Assembly (NCBI GenBank): GCA_028551475.1
Contig: CM052354.1
Span: 3,269,391 to 3,333,390, forward strand
Reading direction: 5' to 3'
Length of the DNA stretch: 64,000 nt
From: Casuarina equisetifolia
Lineage: Eukaryota > Streptophyta > Magnoliopsida > Fagales > Casuarinaceae
Below the pieces are notes generated by a model, which saw nothing but the letters and a program-made list of their open reading frames with translations, was not told where the DNA came from and did not search any database. Positions 9,574 through 21,690 of this stretch are shown here, piece by piece. The position numbers and the translations under genes are program-made. Position 1 is the stretch's first letter, and each line of letters opens with the position of its first letter.

Positions 9574-12430
9574 ATACTTTTTTTCTTCTAGTCCTAAAAT
9601 GAGTTTATTATCTCCTTGTTGATGGCTCACACAAATGTTTGACAATACAAAGATTTCAATTCAAATTTTTTTATCCTGTAGGCCTTGTTGATCAAATTAA
9701 ATGATATCAAATTGAATGATTAGGTAATGTGGATGCTTTGAAAGAGAACATATAAAGTGTTTGTGATGTGGTAATATGAAATTATTAACTTAAATCAAAT
9801 ATTAAAAAAAGGTATCTGCAAATGGAGACCATATCAGCATAAAGCAAGGGACACCATTAACAATACTCCACCAGTTTAGGCCAAATGGAAGCACGAAAAT
9901 ACACGTTAGTCTTCCCTATTGCCACATTAATGAACTCAGTGCTCCTCCTAGCCTTACTAATGAAGTAAGCACTACATTGTTTCACAAACATCCCCCTGTT
10001 CAACTTCAGATGGCGCGGCCTACAAGGAGTTTGATTGCATCGCCCGGGACGGTGTCCACCACCAGCCTCATCTGTTTAAGCAACGACCACATCGGGAAGA
10101 ATATGTAGTTAGGACTTTACGTCTTTACATACATAAGACTTGATATCATCCTATGTGTGCTACATAGGAGCTGAGGATTGGAATAAGAACCTGATGAGCT
10201 TTTGGAAATATTTCTATTATTAACCTATAACAGTTGGTGATATTATAGGATGCTCTATTGTGACAAGTAATATAGTATGTGTACATATATGCCTTGTTTC
10301 AATGTAAATCCAACATCCCTGGCCCTGATAATGCAACCTGGTTGCTTTTTTTACTTCAGTTCACCATGGAGAGCTTCCTTTTGCTTTTCTTTTCCCCTCT
10401 TATTTATCTATCTTGTCTCTTGTTCATGAATTTGCTCCTATTTGGTAAAGGTTGTCATTGTATATAGATCTCTACATATACTCCATGGTTTTTGAAGCAA
10501 TTCTTGAGTTGGGAAAGGAAATCTAAAATAAGGTATCTCACCTTGCTTAAATGGCTTTGTTTAAGCCATATCCATTACACTTCCCAGGATAGAGGGAAAT
10601 AATTGCATATTATTGACTTAGCATTTGCGACTTTGTTTAAGATTTTCCATAGAACAAAGATCACATAAAGTTGGATGGTTTGGGAGGGCTAGTGTGATTG
10701 CTAGTGGGTGACTATCCTTTTTGTTTTGTGAGAAAAATACATAGAGGAAAGTTTGTAGATGTTGTATGTTGTGAAACATAGGAATGAATATCACATATCA
10801 CAATTGCTAACTAACTTGTATTTACTAATATAATTTCTGGAATTTGATAATTTCCATTCTCAAAAATAGAGTCAATCAGCTTATTTAGAATAAATAAAAT
10901 AGAGTATGTTTAGAAGTCAAAACTATGGCACTTATTAGATTTCTCTAAGTCTATATTTCGTAAGTACAAGCCCAGGACACCTATTGATACAATTTGGAAC
11001 TTTGCAGCTATTTTAGTTTTTCTTCTCATTATACCCACATGATTTGTAGGTTAAAAGTTAAAAAATGATTGGTTATACTGCTTGGTCGACATGGTTGTTG
11101 GCTACAACCAATTAGATTTGCAAGATATGTGTAAATTTTGACACAAATGAATTAGAATATGATGCTTCACCTTCTGATATTGCTTAGGATTGATAGGGAG
11201 GAAGATGGATTCTTTCATGATGCTTGGTGTGCATCTTTTTAGGTAGATTTATCACTTTATCCTAGTTTAGATTTAGCAACTTGTAGTTCGTGTTTGAGAA
11301 ATTGGATAACCTTTCCTATTTTCCATTGAGAAATGTGTTGCAATTTCAGAAACTTTTTTCTTTATTGACTTTATGTTTTGGTTGACGCAAAAATTTTACT
11401 TCCAATATAAAGGCTAAGAAGCTCAAGATCGAAGAGTTTCATGTGAATGTAGCTTCTCTAACATTTTCTTACTTTTTTGGCACCTAGGTCATGCATATTA
11501 ACTGGATATCAAATTTTTGGTCAGAAATTTCATACACTTTGATAATAATATGCGTGAAAATGGGCAAAATTGCCTCACAAATTTTGATTATAATTGCTAG
11601 AGAAAATTTCTAGAATTTCCTCCAAATTAATGTCCAATCTAGAAAACCCATTGAGTACATTGGTGAATACCGTGATGGGACACAATCATTATAAATATAA
11701 GTATAAGAAGTGAAGGACTCTTGAACAATAGTGTTATTGGAGAAAATTAGTCTAGTACTTAATGTCATATCTATCTTATGACACCTTCTAGGCCATAGAA
11801 GCTACGAAATAGAGAGGCGAATAGCAGCTACACCAATGACGGCAGATTGTAGCTGCTGCTGTAGGTGATATCAATAGCTTTTGGCTTATCGCTCAAGTGT
11901 TTAAAAGGGGTTGAACAAAAAAAAAAAAATTAAAACAAAGTAGAAGGGATTAGCCATTGAAACAGCTTGAAGACGCTGTATTTCTTCTTCGTTTCTTTTT
12001 CCTTGTGTGGGTGGGATTTTGAGATATTTCCAATTCTTTATAGCTGTTTGTTTTACAATGCTATTTTCCAATTTCTCTGTAGAATGTCTCTCTACTCATG
12101 TGCTTTTATTTGATCTTTTCAGTGCACTCTACTTAAGGCATTGTTATTATTGAGCTTTGAGAACAACATTGTGGACTCTTATGGATTTGGTAGTTGCCTC
12201 TCCGGTGTGAGCATAAATTAAACACTTTGTACAGGCTAATGTGGAAATTCCTTGCAAGAGGGAAACCTAGAATCATGATTATGCAATATTGTAAATTAAT
12301 GGACTTTAATCTCGATCAATATAAAGATCTAAGAACTCCCACAACTAGATTTGTAAATTTCTTAAAAATTGAACACAACATTAGAGAGACAAAAACAACT
12401 TCTGATTCATCATCTTATGAGCCTCCTTAA
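9568..12430. other. AT-rich intergenic region, no gene recognised
   Basis: No coding domain is recognised. Two details stand out. At 10095-10150 a segment (GTAGTTAGGACTTTACGTC then ATAAGACTTGAT) recurs at about 25492-25535 with differences. At 11823-11857 a perfect 9-bp inverted repeat (AGCAGCTAC / GTAGCTGCT) has a 17-nt loop. A 78-codon open frame at 12194-12430 matches nothing I know. Confidence 0.4.
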
Positions 12431-12433
12431 GGG

Positions 12434-12660
12434 ATGGCCTTTTTTTTTGGCAGGAAGAAAACCCTAAGTGTTTTGGTGAAGAGACATTGTTCCTGCTCGG
12501 CTTCCCCTCTTCCCAACACTGCCCTTTTCCCTAAGTATGCGCTTGGTGCGGCGCCCTTGCTCTTCTTAGGTTCTTTCGCCGCCAATCATGGAAAACAGTT
12601 GGAACCCCACCTGCACAAGCTCTTTGAGGAAGCAGTTGTAACTACCTAATGACGTCATGT
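12434..12660 (+). repeat. Gene-like module family, fragment at 12.4-12.66 kb
   Basis: It carries the family landmark TTCTTTCGCCGCCAATCATG followed by GAAAACAG and then CACCTGCACAAGC. It ends in the CCTAATGACGTCATGTAAC leader also found at 7.64 kb. A 71-codon frame (12434-12649) spans it. The glutathione S-transferase pseudogene starts immediately after, so the module appears spliced onto it by rearrangement. Confidence 0.45.
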
Positions 12661-12688
12661 AACTACTTTTAGTTAGTTACAAGTTGTT

Positions 12689-13190
12689 GCTGAGAAGAGT
12701 CCTTCGCTAGTCCAATACAACCCGGTCCACAAGAAGATTCTGTCGCGGCCAGAATCTGGAACCCATGATCTTGCTAGCAGTGTTGGCGTAGCTCGGCGGC
12801 CAGCCGGCCGAGAAGAACATATTAGATTCCCACGCTTGTACATAATGGAAAAGCTATTGCGGAGTCGCTTGTTATTCTTGAATACATTGATGAGACCTGG
12901 CAAAGGCATCCCTTATAGGCCAAGGATCCCTATGAAAGAGCCGTTGCACGTTTCTGGCTCAAGTTCATGGACGAGAAGGTAAACTCCTGATCTCTTAGCT
13001 TCCTCGAATTGTAGACATTGTGGCCAGCATCACTAGCTTTTGGCTTGAAGCTTCTGAGGAGGCTCATGGGATAAAGTTGTCGACTGCAGAGACATTTCCC
13101 AAACTTCGTAACTGGAGAGTTGGGTGTTTGAGATGCAGTGAGATCAAGGAAAGTATGCCTTCCAAAGAGGAATTTGTTGCCCATTACTAA
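12689..13190 (+). pseudogene. Tau-class glutathione S-transferase pseudogene (GSTU-like)
   Basis: Tau GSTs are cytosolic enzymes that conjugate glutathione to electrophiles and are stress-induced in plants. Readings typical of the family appear in order: EKSPSLVQYNPVHKKI (12692-12739), [20 protein letters not shown] (from 12826), then DETW, a stop, and DPYERAVARFWLKFMDEK ending at a GTAAAC donor (12979), where GSTU genes normally have their single intron. A C-terminal part follows at 13015-13190 (FWLEASEEAHGIKL, then TFPKLRNW, with a TAA at 13188). The first 40 or so residues are missing. An 83-bp block interrupts the thioredoxin-like domain at 12741-12823. The intron and the 5' half of exon 2 are reduced to 36 bp. 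It is clearly not functional. Confidence 0.88.
12741..12823. other. 83-bp GC-rich insertion in the GST pseudogene
   Basis: The block lies between KKI and PTLVHNG of the GST reading and is bounded by AGATTC at 12735-12740 and 12824-12829. That fits an insertion with a 6-bp target duplication, or repair filler DNA. It is more GC-rich than its surroundings. No terminal inverted repeats are apparent. Confidence 0.55.
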
Positions 13191-13574
13191 ATATCTATCT
13201 TTTTCTTTTTGCATTTTTTTGTCCTTAAAATCCTTCACTATAGATCTAGGAAACAATAAAATATATTAGTTTGAGCTTGCTCCACTTGTGGGTCAAATGC
13301 GTCATCTAGCAGCATTCATCATGTACGACAGAGGCAGGGAAGGCTTCGGATGGGACCAAATAATGCTGTTAAAAGTAGTGGAGTTTGATCTTGGACACAC
13401 CCCATAATCCATGACAGAATGTTTCAATTGCACCTTAGCCATGCCTTGTGTAGCGGAGAGAAGGAATCAAGTTTTTGGTAGGTCTCGGTAACGAGGTTAT
13501 CTTGTTCCTGGACTCCGGGTTGACTTGCGTAATCCTCCTCCAAAATACATAGCTTTGTACTCCGGTGAAGATTT
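13191..13574. other. Spacer after the GST pseudogene
   Basis: No gene recognised. Moderately low GC, no obvious repeats. Confidence 0.35.
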
Positions 13575-13930
13575 TTCAATATGATGCATTTGAGATTACA
13601 TAGTTGAAAACAAGTAAAAATTTTCATTTAAAATGAGAATTTGCTGCAAGCATTATCCAATAACCCCCACCGTAACTCACCAGGCATGTCAAAAAATTCC
13701 CGTACCTTTAGCTTACAGGTCCATATACAAGGCCACATACAGTGAGTGAACAAAGAAGGGGAGTCTTCAATTATACTGGACTTCGGCCTTTTTCTTTCTC
13801 CCAATCTAATTATGTCCATTGTTTGAGAAAATTACTGAAGCCCATACCAGCATGCTTGAAAGTGGGTGAGGGCCCATATGTCATGCGCTTATGTTACTTG
13901 TACAATGGCAAAAACAACAAAAGCTTTTTG
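13575..13930. repeat. Dispersed repeat family D, module M1 (copy at 13.6 kb)
   Basis: Three blocks match 57.8-58.3 kb in the same order. The first is GAGATTACATAGTTGAAAAC (57.83 kb: GAGAGCACATAGTTGAGAAC). The second runs CTTACAGGTCCATATACAAG then GCCACATACA (58.12 kb: CTTACAAAGTCCATATATAA). The third is CTGAAGCCCATACCAGCATG then CTTGAAAGTG (58.23 kb). Part of the same module recurs at 63.83-64.0 kb. Class unknown. Confidence 0.6.
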
Positions 13931-14944
13931 TTGAGATTGACTAAGAGATTGACAAAAAAATATAAAAATGTAAGTGAGTCTCATGTGCTTGAAAACATAA
14001 AATGTTTTCAAATTTACTTATGTTGAATATACTTAGGAATTGACCAAGTAACCTAAATACACTCAAACAACAATCACCGGTTAAGAATGAGTTCCTCAAA
14101 ATCAAAATGAACGTCAACATCATGTTGTGATGGTATCCATGTCCACAAACTAACAAGTAAAAGATCATTTTGAATAAAAATAAATAAAGAATTTTCATTT
14201 TCATTTTCATTTTGAAAAAGTTTTGAAACATAAAATGAGAAATCATGTTTGTTTTCATTTCATAGGTATTTTAATATAATTCTTTTGGGTAATTTTCCAG
14301 GATTTTGTATCGTTTTTCTGAAAAATTAATTTTTACCTATAAGCCAAGGATATTTGTAAGGTTAACCCAATAAGCCTTTGTGCCCCTTTGCCATCCACAT
14401 CTTGGTTCTCCTTCCTAGCAAATCACCTCTGAAAGACACAAATGTGCGGGACAAGGACCCTAAGTCACAGGCCAGCTGTTAATATTGCCGAAGTTCTTTT
14501 CCTTATCCCTTGGCTAGTCCCTTGCTACTTTCTCTACAATAAGCAAATGAAAAAGGTATAGAATGGTACCACAAGCAAATTGTACATATCGTTAAATTCA
14601 CAATTCTTTTGCTTAGGACGTTCTTGCTAATAATCTTGCAGGAGGTCTTTTCATCATCTGTCAGCTTGTCCCTTGTGAACGAAAAAAGCTAAAGAAAGAA
14701 ATAAAGAATGACAAATCTAAAGATAAGATCAAAGACAGACTCATCATCATCAAGGTTGACGGCGTTCTCTTGGCTCTTTGCTCACGATGAGTGATAGGCT
14801 TTGCATTCCTTTCGGTCCTCGCGCATGGGTCTAAAAGTCTGTAACAAGACAATTTGGAAAAGATGGTGATGAACAAAAGGAGAGGAATCGTACCAAAAAG
14901 TAAAAGTAAAAAATAAAAAAGTCTTGACCAAACATAGCGGTCAA
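13931..14944. other. Spacer with a weak family D piece
   Basis: Mostly AT-rich with no gene. Around 14755-14850 (GGCTCTTTGCTCACGATGAG then TTTGCATTCCTTTCGG) there is weak similarity to blocks at 58.49, 60.40 and 63.28 kb, so this may be part of the same dispersed repeat. Confidence 0.35.
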
Positions 14945-15320
14945 CGCTTTCATTATGTATACCACTAAGGACACAAATTGGCCATGATTCTTCTGTTCAC
15001 AAATGACCGTAGACTTATGTTCTATATCATTAAGTGGAAAGTGATAAGCAAATAGGTGTTAGGCTGTTAGCCAAAGTAAAAGCTTGTTATTCTAGATATT
15101 AATTCTGATATTTACTTTTCATCTTTGGTGTGTGATGTTTAAAAGGATCCAATCAATGATATTTAATGATGAACTTGTAACATTTTTCTATTGTGGATTA
15201 GCTTTTTGAATTTTTTGTATCATTAGATATACCAATTTTTGAACAAATATAAGAAAGTTGGGAGTCCGAAAAATCTGAAAAAGGTAGACAATGACCAACA
15301 TTGCTGATAACACTATGTTG
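14945..15320. repeat. Dispersed repeat family D, module M2 (copy at 15 kb)
   Basis: Landmarks are a TAGACTTATGTTCTA block, AAGTGATAAGCAAATAGGTG, TGTGATGTTTAAAAGGATC, CTTGTAACATTTTTC and ACAAATATAAGA then AAAAATCTGAAA. They match 35.8-36.1 and 58.97-59.29 kb in order. Shorter matches are at 36.8 and 63.7 kb. All copies have the same orientation. No coding capacity. Confidence 0.65.
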
Positions 15321-15404
15321 GCTCTTTGTATACATTTCAAGAAAGGCAATTGAGCTTGGCAAAGCTAAAGTTTGGATTCCTTCTTGATCCATTCAATGTG
15401 GCAT

Positions 15405-15663
15405 ACTAAGCTTAAAAAAATTGGAGGATAGATTAAATTTTTCCATTTGGATCAATGGCGGATCAATGGAATTAGAAAAAGAATGATCTTCAAGCCTACA
15501 CATCCTATCCAAAGAGGAAAACAAAGTGCCCCTTAATCACCACAGCAGTTTTTAGCTTTTATCGTCTCTTAAAACTTAATTTGTGAACTAAACGGGAAAT
15601 GAAGTCCATTTAAAAAAGTTTGAAATTCAACTAACAATGCAAAACAATTGGCACAATATTACA
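15405..15663. repeat. Dispersed repeat family D, module M3, running into the satellite
   Basis: The reading TTTTTAGCTTTTATCGTCTC, TTAAAACTTAATTTGTGAAC, GAAATGAAGTCCATTTAA and ATTACACATTAAAG matches 61.8-61.96 kb and, more weakly, 60.74-60.86 kb. In those copies the sequence after ACATTAAA continues into ordinary repeat sequence. Here it continues straight into the first satellite unit. Confidence 0.6.
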
Positions 15664-18600
15664 CATTAAAGTACTCTAGATTAACCATTTTGGCTCAAGT
15701 ATAACATTCATACTTATAGAATGGTGTTCTTAAGCCAAGGTGATTCATTAGTAGCCAAACCAATATCAAGAGTTCTCCCCCCAACTGTTTGTAGCAAGGG
15801 GAAGATATAGATTTAAAAAGGAACATAAGCAAAAGAAGGATAATCAAAGGCAACACAAAATAGGGATAATCGAAAGCAGCACTAATGTGAATTCCTACAC
15901 TTCTGGTCTCAATCAACTTACTTTAGATTAACCATTTTGGCTCAAGTGTATTCATACTTACAGAATGGTGTTCCTAAGCCAAGGTGATTCATTAGTAGCC
16001 AAACCAATATCAAGAGTTCTTTCCCCCCAACTATTTGTAGCAAGGGGAAGATATAGATTTAAAAAGAAACATAAACAAAATAAGGATAATCGAAACAACA
16101 CAAAATAGGGATAATCGAACACAACACCAATGTGAATTCCTACACTTCTGGTCTCGATCCATTTACTCTAGATTAACCATTTTGGTTCAAGTATGATATT
16201 CGTACTTATAGAATGGTGTTCCTAAGCCAAGATGATTTATTAGTAGCCAAACCAATATCAATAATTCTCCCCCCCAATTGCATGTAGCAAGGGGAAGATA
16301 TAGATTTAAAAAGGAACATAAGCAAAAGAAGGATAATCAAAGGTAACACAAAATATGGATAATTGAAAGCAACACCAATGTGAATTCCTGCACTTTTGGT
16401 CTTGATCAACTTACTCTAGATTAACCATTTTGGCTCAAGTATGACATTCATACTTATAGAATGTTGTTCCTAAGCCAAGTTGATTCATTAGTAACTAAAC
16501 CAATATCAAGAGTTCCACCCCAACTATTTGTAACAAGGGAAAGATATAGATTTAAAAAGGAACATAAGCAAAAGAAGGATAGTCGAAGGCAACACAAAAT
16601 AGGGATAATCGAAAGCAACACCAATGTGAATTCCTGCACTTCTAGTCTCGATTAACTTACTCTAGATTAACCATTTTGGCTGAGGTAAGACATTTGTACT
16701 TATAGAATGGTGTTCCTAAGCTAAGGTGATTCATTAGTAGCTAAACCAATATCAAGAGTTCTTTCCCCTTAGCAGTTTGTAACAAGGGGAAGATATAGAT
16801 TTAAAAAGAAACATAAGTAAATGAAGGATCATTGAAGGCAACACAAAATAGGGATAACCAAAAGCAACACCAATGTGAATTCCTGCACTTCTAGTCTCGA
16901 TTAACTTACTCTAGATTAACCATTTTGGTTGAGGTAAGACATTTGTACTTATAGAATGGTGTTCCTAAGCTAAGGTGATTCATTAGTAGCTAAACCAATA
17001 TCAAGAGTTCTTTCCCCTTAGCAGTTTGTAACAAGGGGAAGATATAGATTTAAAAAGAAACATAAGTAAATGAAGGATCATTGAAGGCAACACAAAATAG
17101 GAATAACCAAAAGCAACACCAATGTGAATTCCTGCACTTCTAGTCTCGATTAACTTACTCTAGATTAACCATTTTGGCTGAGGTAAGACATTCGTACTTA
17201 TAGAATGGTGTTCCTAACTAAAAGTGATTCATTAGTAGTCAAACTAATATCAAGAGTTCTTTCTCCCAAATAGTTTGTAGCAAGGGAAAGATGTAGATTT
17301 AAAAAGGAACATAAGCAAAAGAATGATAATTGAAAGCAACACCAATGTGAATTCCTGCATGTCTGGTCTCGATCAACTTACTCTAGATTAACCATTTTGG
17401 CTCAAGTGTGACATTTGTACTTACAAAATGGTGTTCCTAAGCCAAGGTGATTCATTAGTAGACAAACTAATATCAAGAGTTCTCCCCTCCAACTGTTTGT
17501 AGTAACGGGAAGATATAGATTTAAAAAGGAGCATAAGTAAAAGAAAGATAATCGAAGGAAACATAAAATAGGATAATCAAAAGTAACACCAATGTGAATT
17601 CATACACTTTTGGTCTCGATCAACTTACTCTAGATTAACCATTTAGGCTGAGGTAAGACATTCGTACTTATAGAATGGTGTTCTAAGCCAAGGTGATTCA
17701 TTAGTACCCAACCCAATAACAAGAGTTCTTTCCCCCCTATAGTTTGTAGCAAGGGGAAGATATAGATTTAAAAAAAAATAAGTAAATGAAGGATCATCGA
17801 AGGCAACACAAAACAGGGATAACCAAAATCAACACCAATGTGAATTTCTACACTTCTGGCCTCGATCAACTTACTCTAGATTAACCATTTTAGCTGAGGT
17901 AAGACATTCGTACTTATAGAATGGTGTTCCTAACCGAAAGTAATTCATTAGTAGCCAAACCAATATCAAGAGTTCTTTCTCCTGAATAGTTTGTAGCTAG
18001 GGGAAGATGTAGATTTAAAAAGGAACATAAGCAAAAAAAGGATAATTGAAGACAACACAAAATAAGGATAATCGAAGGCAACACCAATGTGAATTCATGC
18101 ATGTTTGGTCTCGATCAACTTACTCTGGATTAATTATTTCGACTCAAGTATGACATTCATACTTATTGAATGGTGTTCCTAAGCCAAGTTGATTCATTAA
18201 TAGCCAAACCAATATCAAAAGTTTTCTCCCTCAAGCAATTTGTAGCAAGGGGAAGATATAAATTTAAAAAAGAACATAAGCAAAAGAAGGATAATTAAAG
18301 GCAACAGAAAATAAGGATAATCGAAAGCAACACCAATGTGAATTCCTACACTTTTGGTCTCGATCATCTTACTCTAGATTAACCATTTTGGCCCAAGTAT
18401 GACATTCGTACTTATAAAATGGTGTTCCTAAGCCAAGTTGATTCATTAGTAGCCAAACTAATATCAAGAGTTCTCCCCTTCAGCTGCTTATAGCGAGGGG
18501 AAGATATAGATTTAAAAAGGAACATAAACAAAAGAAGGATAAGCAAAAGCAACACAAAATAGAGATAATCGAAAGCAACATCAATGTGAATTCCTACACT

Positions 18601-21600
18601 TCTAGTCTCAATCAACTTACTCTAGATTAACCATTTTAGCTCAAATATGGCATTCATACTTATAAAATGGTGTTCCTAAGTTAAGTTAATTCATTAGTAG
18701 CCAAACCAATATCAAAAGTTCTCCCCTCCCAATTGTTTGTAGCAAAAGGAAGATATAGATTTAAAAAAGAACATAGCAAAAGAAGGATAAGCGAAGGTAA
18801 CACAAAATAGGGATAATCGAAAGCAACACCAATGTGAATTCCTACACTTCTGGTCTAAATCAACTTACTTTAGATTAACCATTTTGGCTTAAGTAAGACA
18901 TTCGTACTTGTAGAATAGTGTTCCTAAGCCAAGGTGATTTATTAGTAGCCAAACCAATATCAAGAGTTCTTTCCCCCTAGCAGTTTGTAGTAAGGGGAAG
19001 ATATAGATTTAAAAAGAAACTTAAGCAAATGAAGGATCATCGAAGGCAACACAAAATAGGGATAATCAAAAGCAACACCAATGTGAATTCCTGCACTTCT
19101 GGTCTCGATCAACTTACTTTAGATTAACCATTTTGGCTCAAGTATGACATTCGTACTTATAAAATGGTGTTCCTAAGCCAAGTTGATTCATTAGTAGCCA
19201 AACTAATATCAACAGTTCTCCCCTTCAGCTGCTTATAGCGAGGGGAAGATATAGATTTAAAAAGGAACATAAGCAAAAGAAGGATAATCAAAGGCAACAC
19301 AAAATAGGGATAATCGAAAGCAACACCAATGTGAATTCCTGCACTTCTGGTCTCAATCAACTTACTTTAGATTAACCATTTTGGCTCAAGTATGACATTT
19401 GTACTTATAAAACGGTGTTCCTAGGCCAAGTTGATTCATTAGTAGCCAAACCAATATCAAGAGTTCTCTCCCTCTTGTTGTTTATAGCAAGGGGAAGATA
19501 TAGATTTAAAAAGGAATAGAAGCAAAAAAAAAAGGATAATCTAAGGCAATAAAAAATGAGGATAATCGAAAGTAACACCAATGTGAATTGCTACACTTCT
19601 GGTCTAAATCAACTTACTTTAGATTAACCATTTTGGCTTAGGTAAGACATTCGTACTTGTAGAATAGTGTTCCTAAGCCAAGGTGATTTATTAGTAGCCA
19701 AACCAATATCAAGAGTTCTTTCCCCCCAGCAGTTTGTAGTAAGGAAAAGATATAGATTTAAAAAGAAACTTAAGCAAATGAAGGATCATCGAAGGCAACA
19801 CAAAATAAGGATAATCAAAAGTAACACCAATGTGAATTTCTACATTTCTTGTCTCGATTAACTTACTCTAGATTAACCATTTTGGCTCAAGTATGGCATT
19901 CGTACTTATAAAATGGTGTTCCTAAGCCCAGTTGATTCATTAGTAGCCAAACCAATACTAAGAGTTCTCCCCCTAGTTGTTTGTAGCAAGAGGAAGATAT
20001 AGATTTAAAAAGGAACATAAGCAAAAGAAAGATAATCGAAGGCAATACAAAATAAGGATAATTGAAAGCAATACCAATGTGAATTCCTGCACTTTTGGTC
20101 TCGATAAACTTACTCTAGATTAACCATTTTAGCTCAAGTATGACATTTGTACTTATAGAATGGTGTTCCTAAGCCAAGGTGATTCATTAGTAGCTAAACC
20201 AATATCAAGAGTTCTCCCCCCCAACTATCTGTTGCAAGGGGAAGAAATATATTTAAAAAGGAACATAAACAAAAGAAGGATAAACGAAAGCAACACAAAA
20301 TAGAGATAATCAAAAGCAACACCAATGTGAATTCTTACACTTCTAGTCTCGGTCAACTTACTCTAGATTAACTATTTTAGCTCAAGTATAACATTCGTAC
20401 TTATAGAATGGTGTTCCTAAGTCAAGTTAATTCATTAGTAGCCAAACCAATATCAAGAGTTCTCCCCTCCCAGCTATTTGTATCAAGGGGAAGATATAAA
20501 TTTAAAAAGGAGCATAAGCAAAAGAGGTATAATCAAAGGCAACACAAAAAAAAAGATAATCGAAAGTAACACCAATGTGAATTCCTACACATCTGGTCTC
20601 GATCAACTTACTCTAGATTAACCATTTTGGCTTAAGTATGATATTCATACTTATAGAATGGTGTTCCTAAGCCAAGGTGATTCATTAATAGCCAAACCAA
20701 TATCAAGATTTCTCCCCCCCCAACTATTTGTTGCAAGGGGAAGATATAGATTTAAAAAGGAATATAAGCAAAAGAAGGATAATCAAAGGCAACACAAAGT
20801 AGGGATAATCGAAAGCAACATTAATGTAAATTTCTACACTTCTGGTCTTGATTAACTTACTCTAGATTAAGCATTTTGGCTCAAATATGACATTTGTACT
20901 TATAGAACGGTGTTCCTAAGCCATGGTGATTCATTAATAGCCTAACTAGTATAAAAAATTCTTCTCCCCCCTAGTTGTTTGTAGCAAGGGGAAGATATAT
21001 ATTTAAAAAGAAGCATAAGTAAAAAAGGGATAATCAAAGGTAACACAAAACAAGGATAATCGAAAGCAACATAGATGTGAATTCCTGCACTTATGGTCTC
21101 GATCAACTTACTCTGGATTAACCATTGACTTATAGAATAGTATTCCTAAGCCAAGTTGATTCATTAGTAGCCAAACAAATATCAAGAGTTCTCCCCCCTC
21201 CTCGACTGTTTGCAACAAAGGGAAGATATAGATTTAAAAATAAACATAAGTAAAAGAATGATAATTGAATGCAACACCAATGTGAATTCTTACACTTATG
21301 GTCTTGATCAACTTACTCTAGCTTAATCATTTTGGCTTAAGTATGGCATTCATACTTATAGAATGGTGTTTCTAAGTCAAGGTGATTCATAAATAGATAA
21401 ACGAATGTCAAGTGTTCCCCCCTCCCCCCCTAACTGTTTGTAATAAAGGGAAGATATAGATTAAAAAATGAACATAAGCAAAAGAGGGGGATAATCAAAG
21501 GCAATACAAAGTAGAGATAATCGAAAGCAGCATGAATGTGAATTCCTACACTTTTAGTCTCGATCAACTTATTATAGGTTAACCATTTTGGCTCAAGTAT

Positions 21601-21690
21601 GGCATTCTTACTTGTAAAATGGTGTTCCTAAGCCAAAGTGATTCATTAGTAGCCAAACCAATATCAAAAGTTCTCTCCCCCCCTTCTCAA
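15664..21690. repeat. Satellite array, about 24 tandem units of ~247 bp
   Basis: TAGATTAACCATTTTGGC recurs at a spacing of 245-249 bp (for example 15681, 15928, 16173, 16421, 16667, 16916, 17165, 17635, 17881), with one short 223-bp step to 17388. Each unit contains a C-run (CTCCCCCC), GGGGAAGATATAGATTTAAA, and two internal copies of the GGATAATCGAA(A/G)GCAACAC type about 30 bp apart. Neighbouring units vary. The units at 16667-16915 and 16916-17164 are almost identical, and a three-unit block (18379-19123) is repeated at 19124-19872. The array ends in C and A homopolymers near 21690. Recurrent 61-73-codon frames on the minus strand come from the repeat itself. Confidence 0.96.

Noticed and set aside
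15664-21690. CRISPR-like regular spacing of repeats
   Set aside because: Units are contiguous 247-bp tandem copies with no unique spacers, in plant DNA. It is a satellite.
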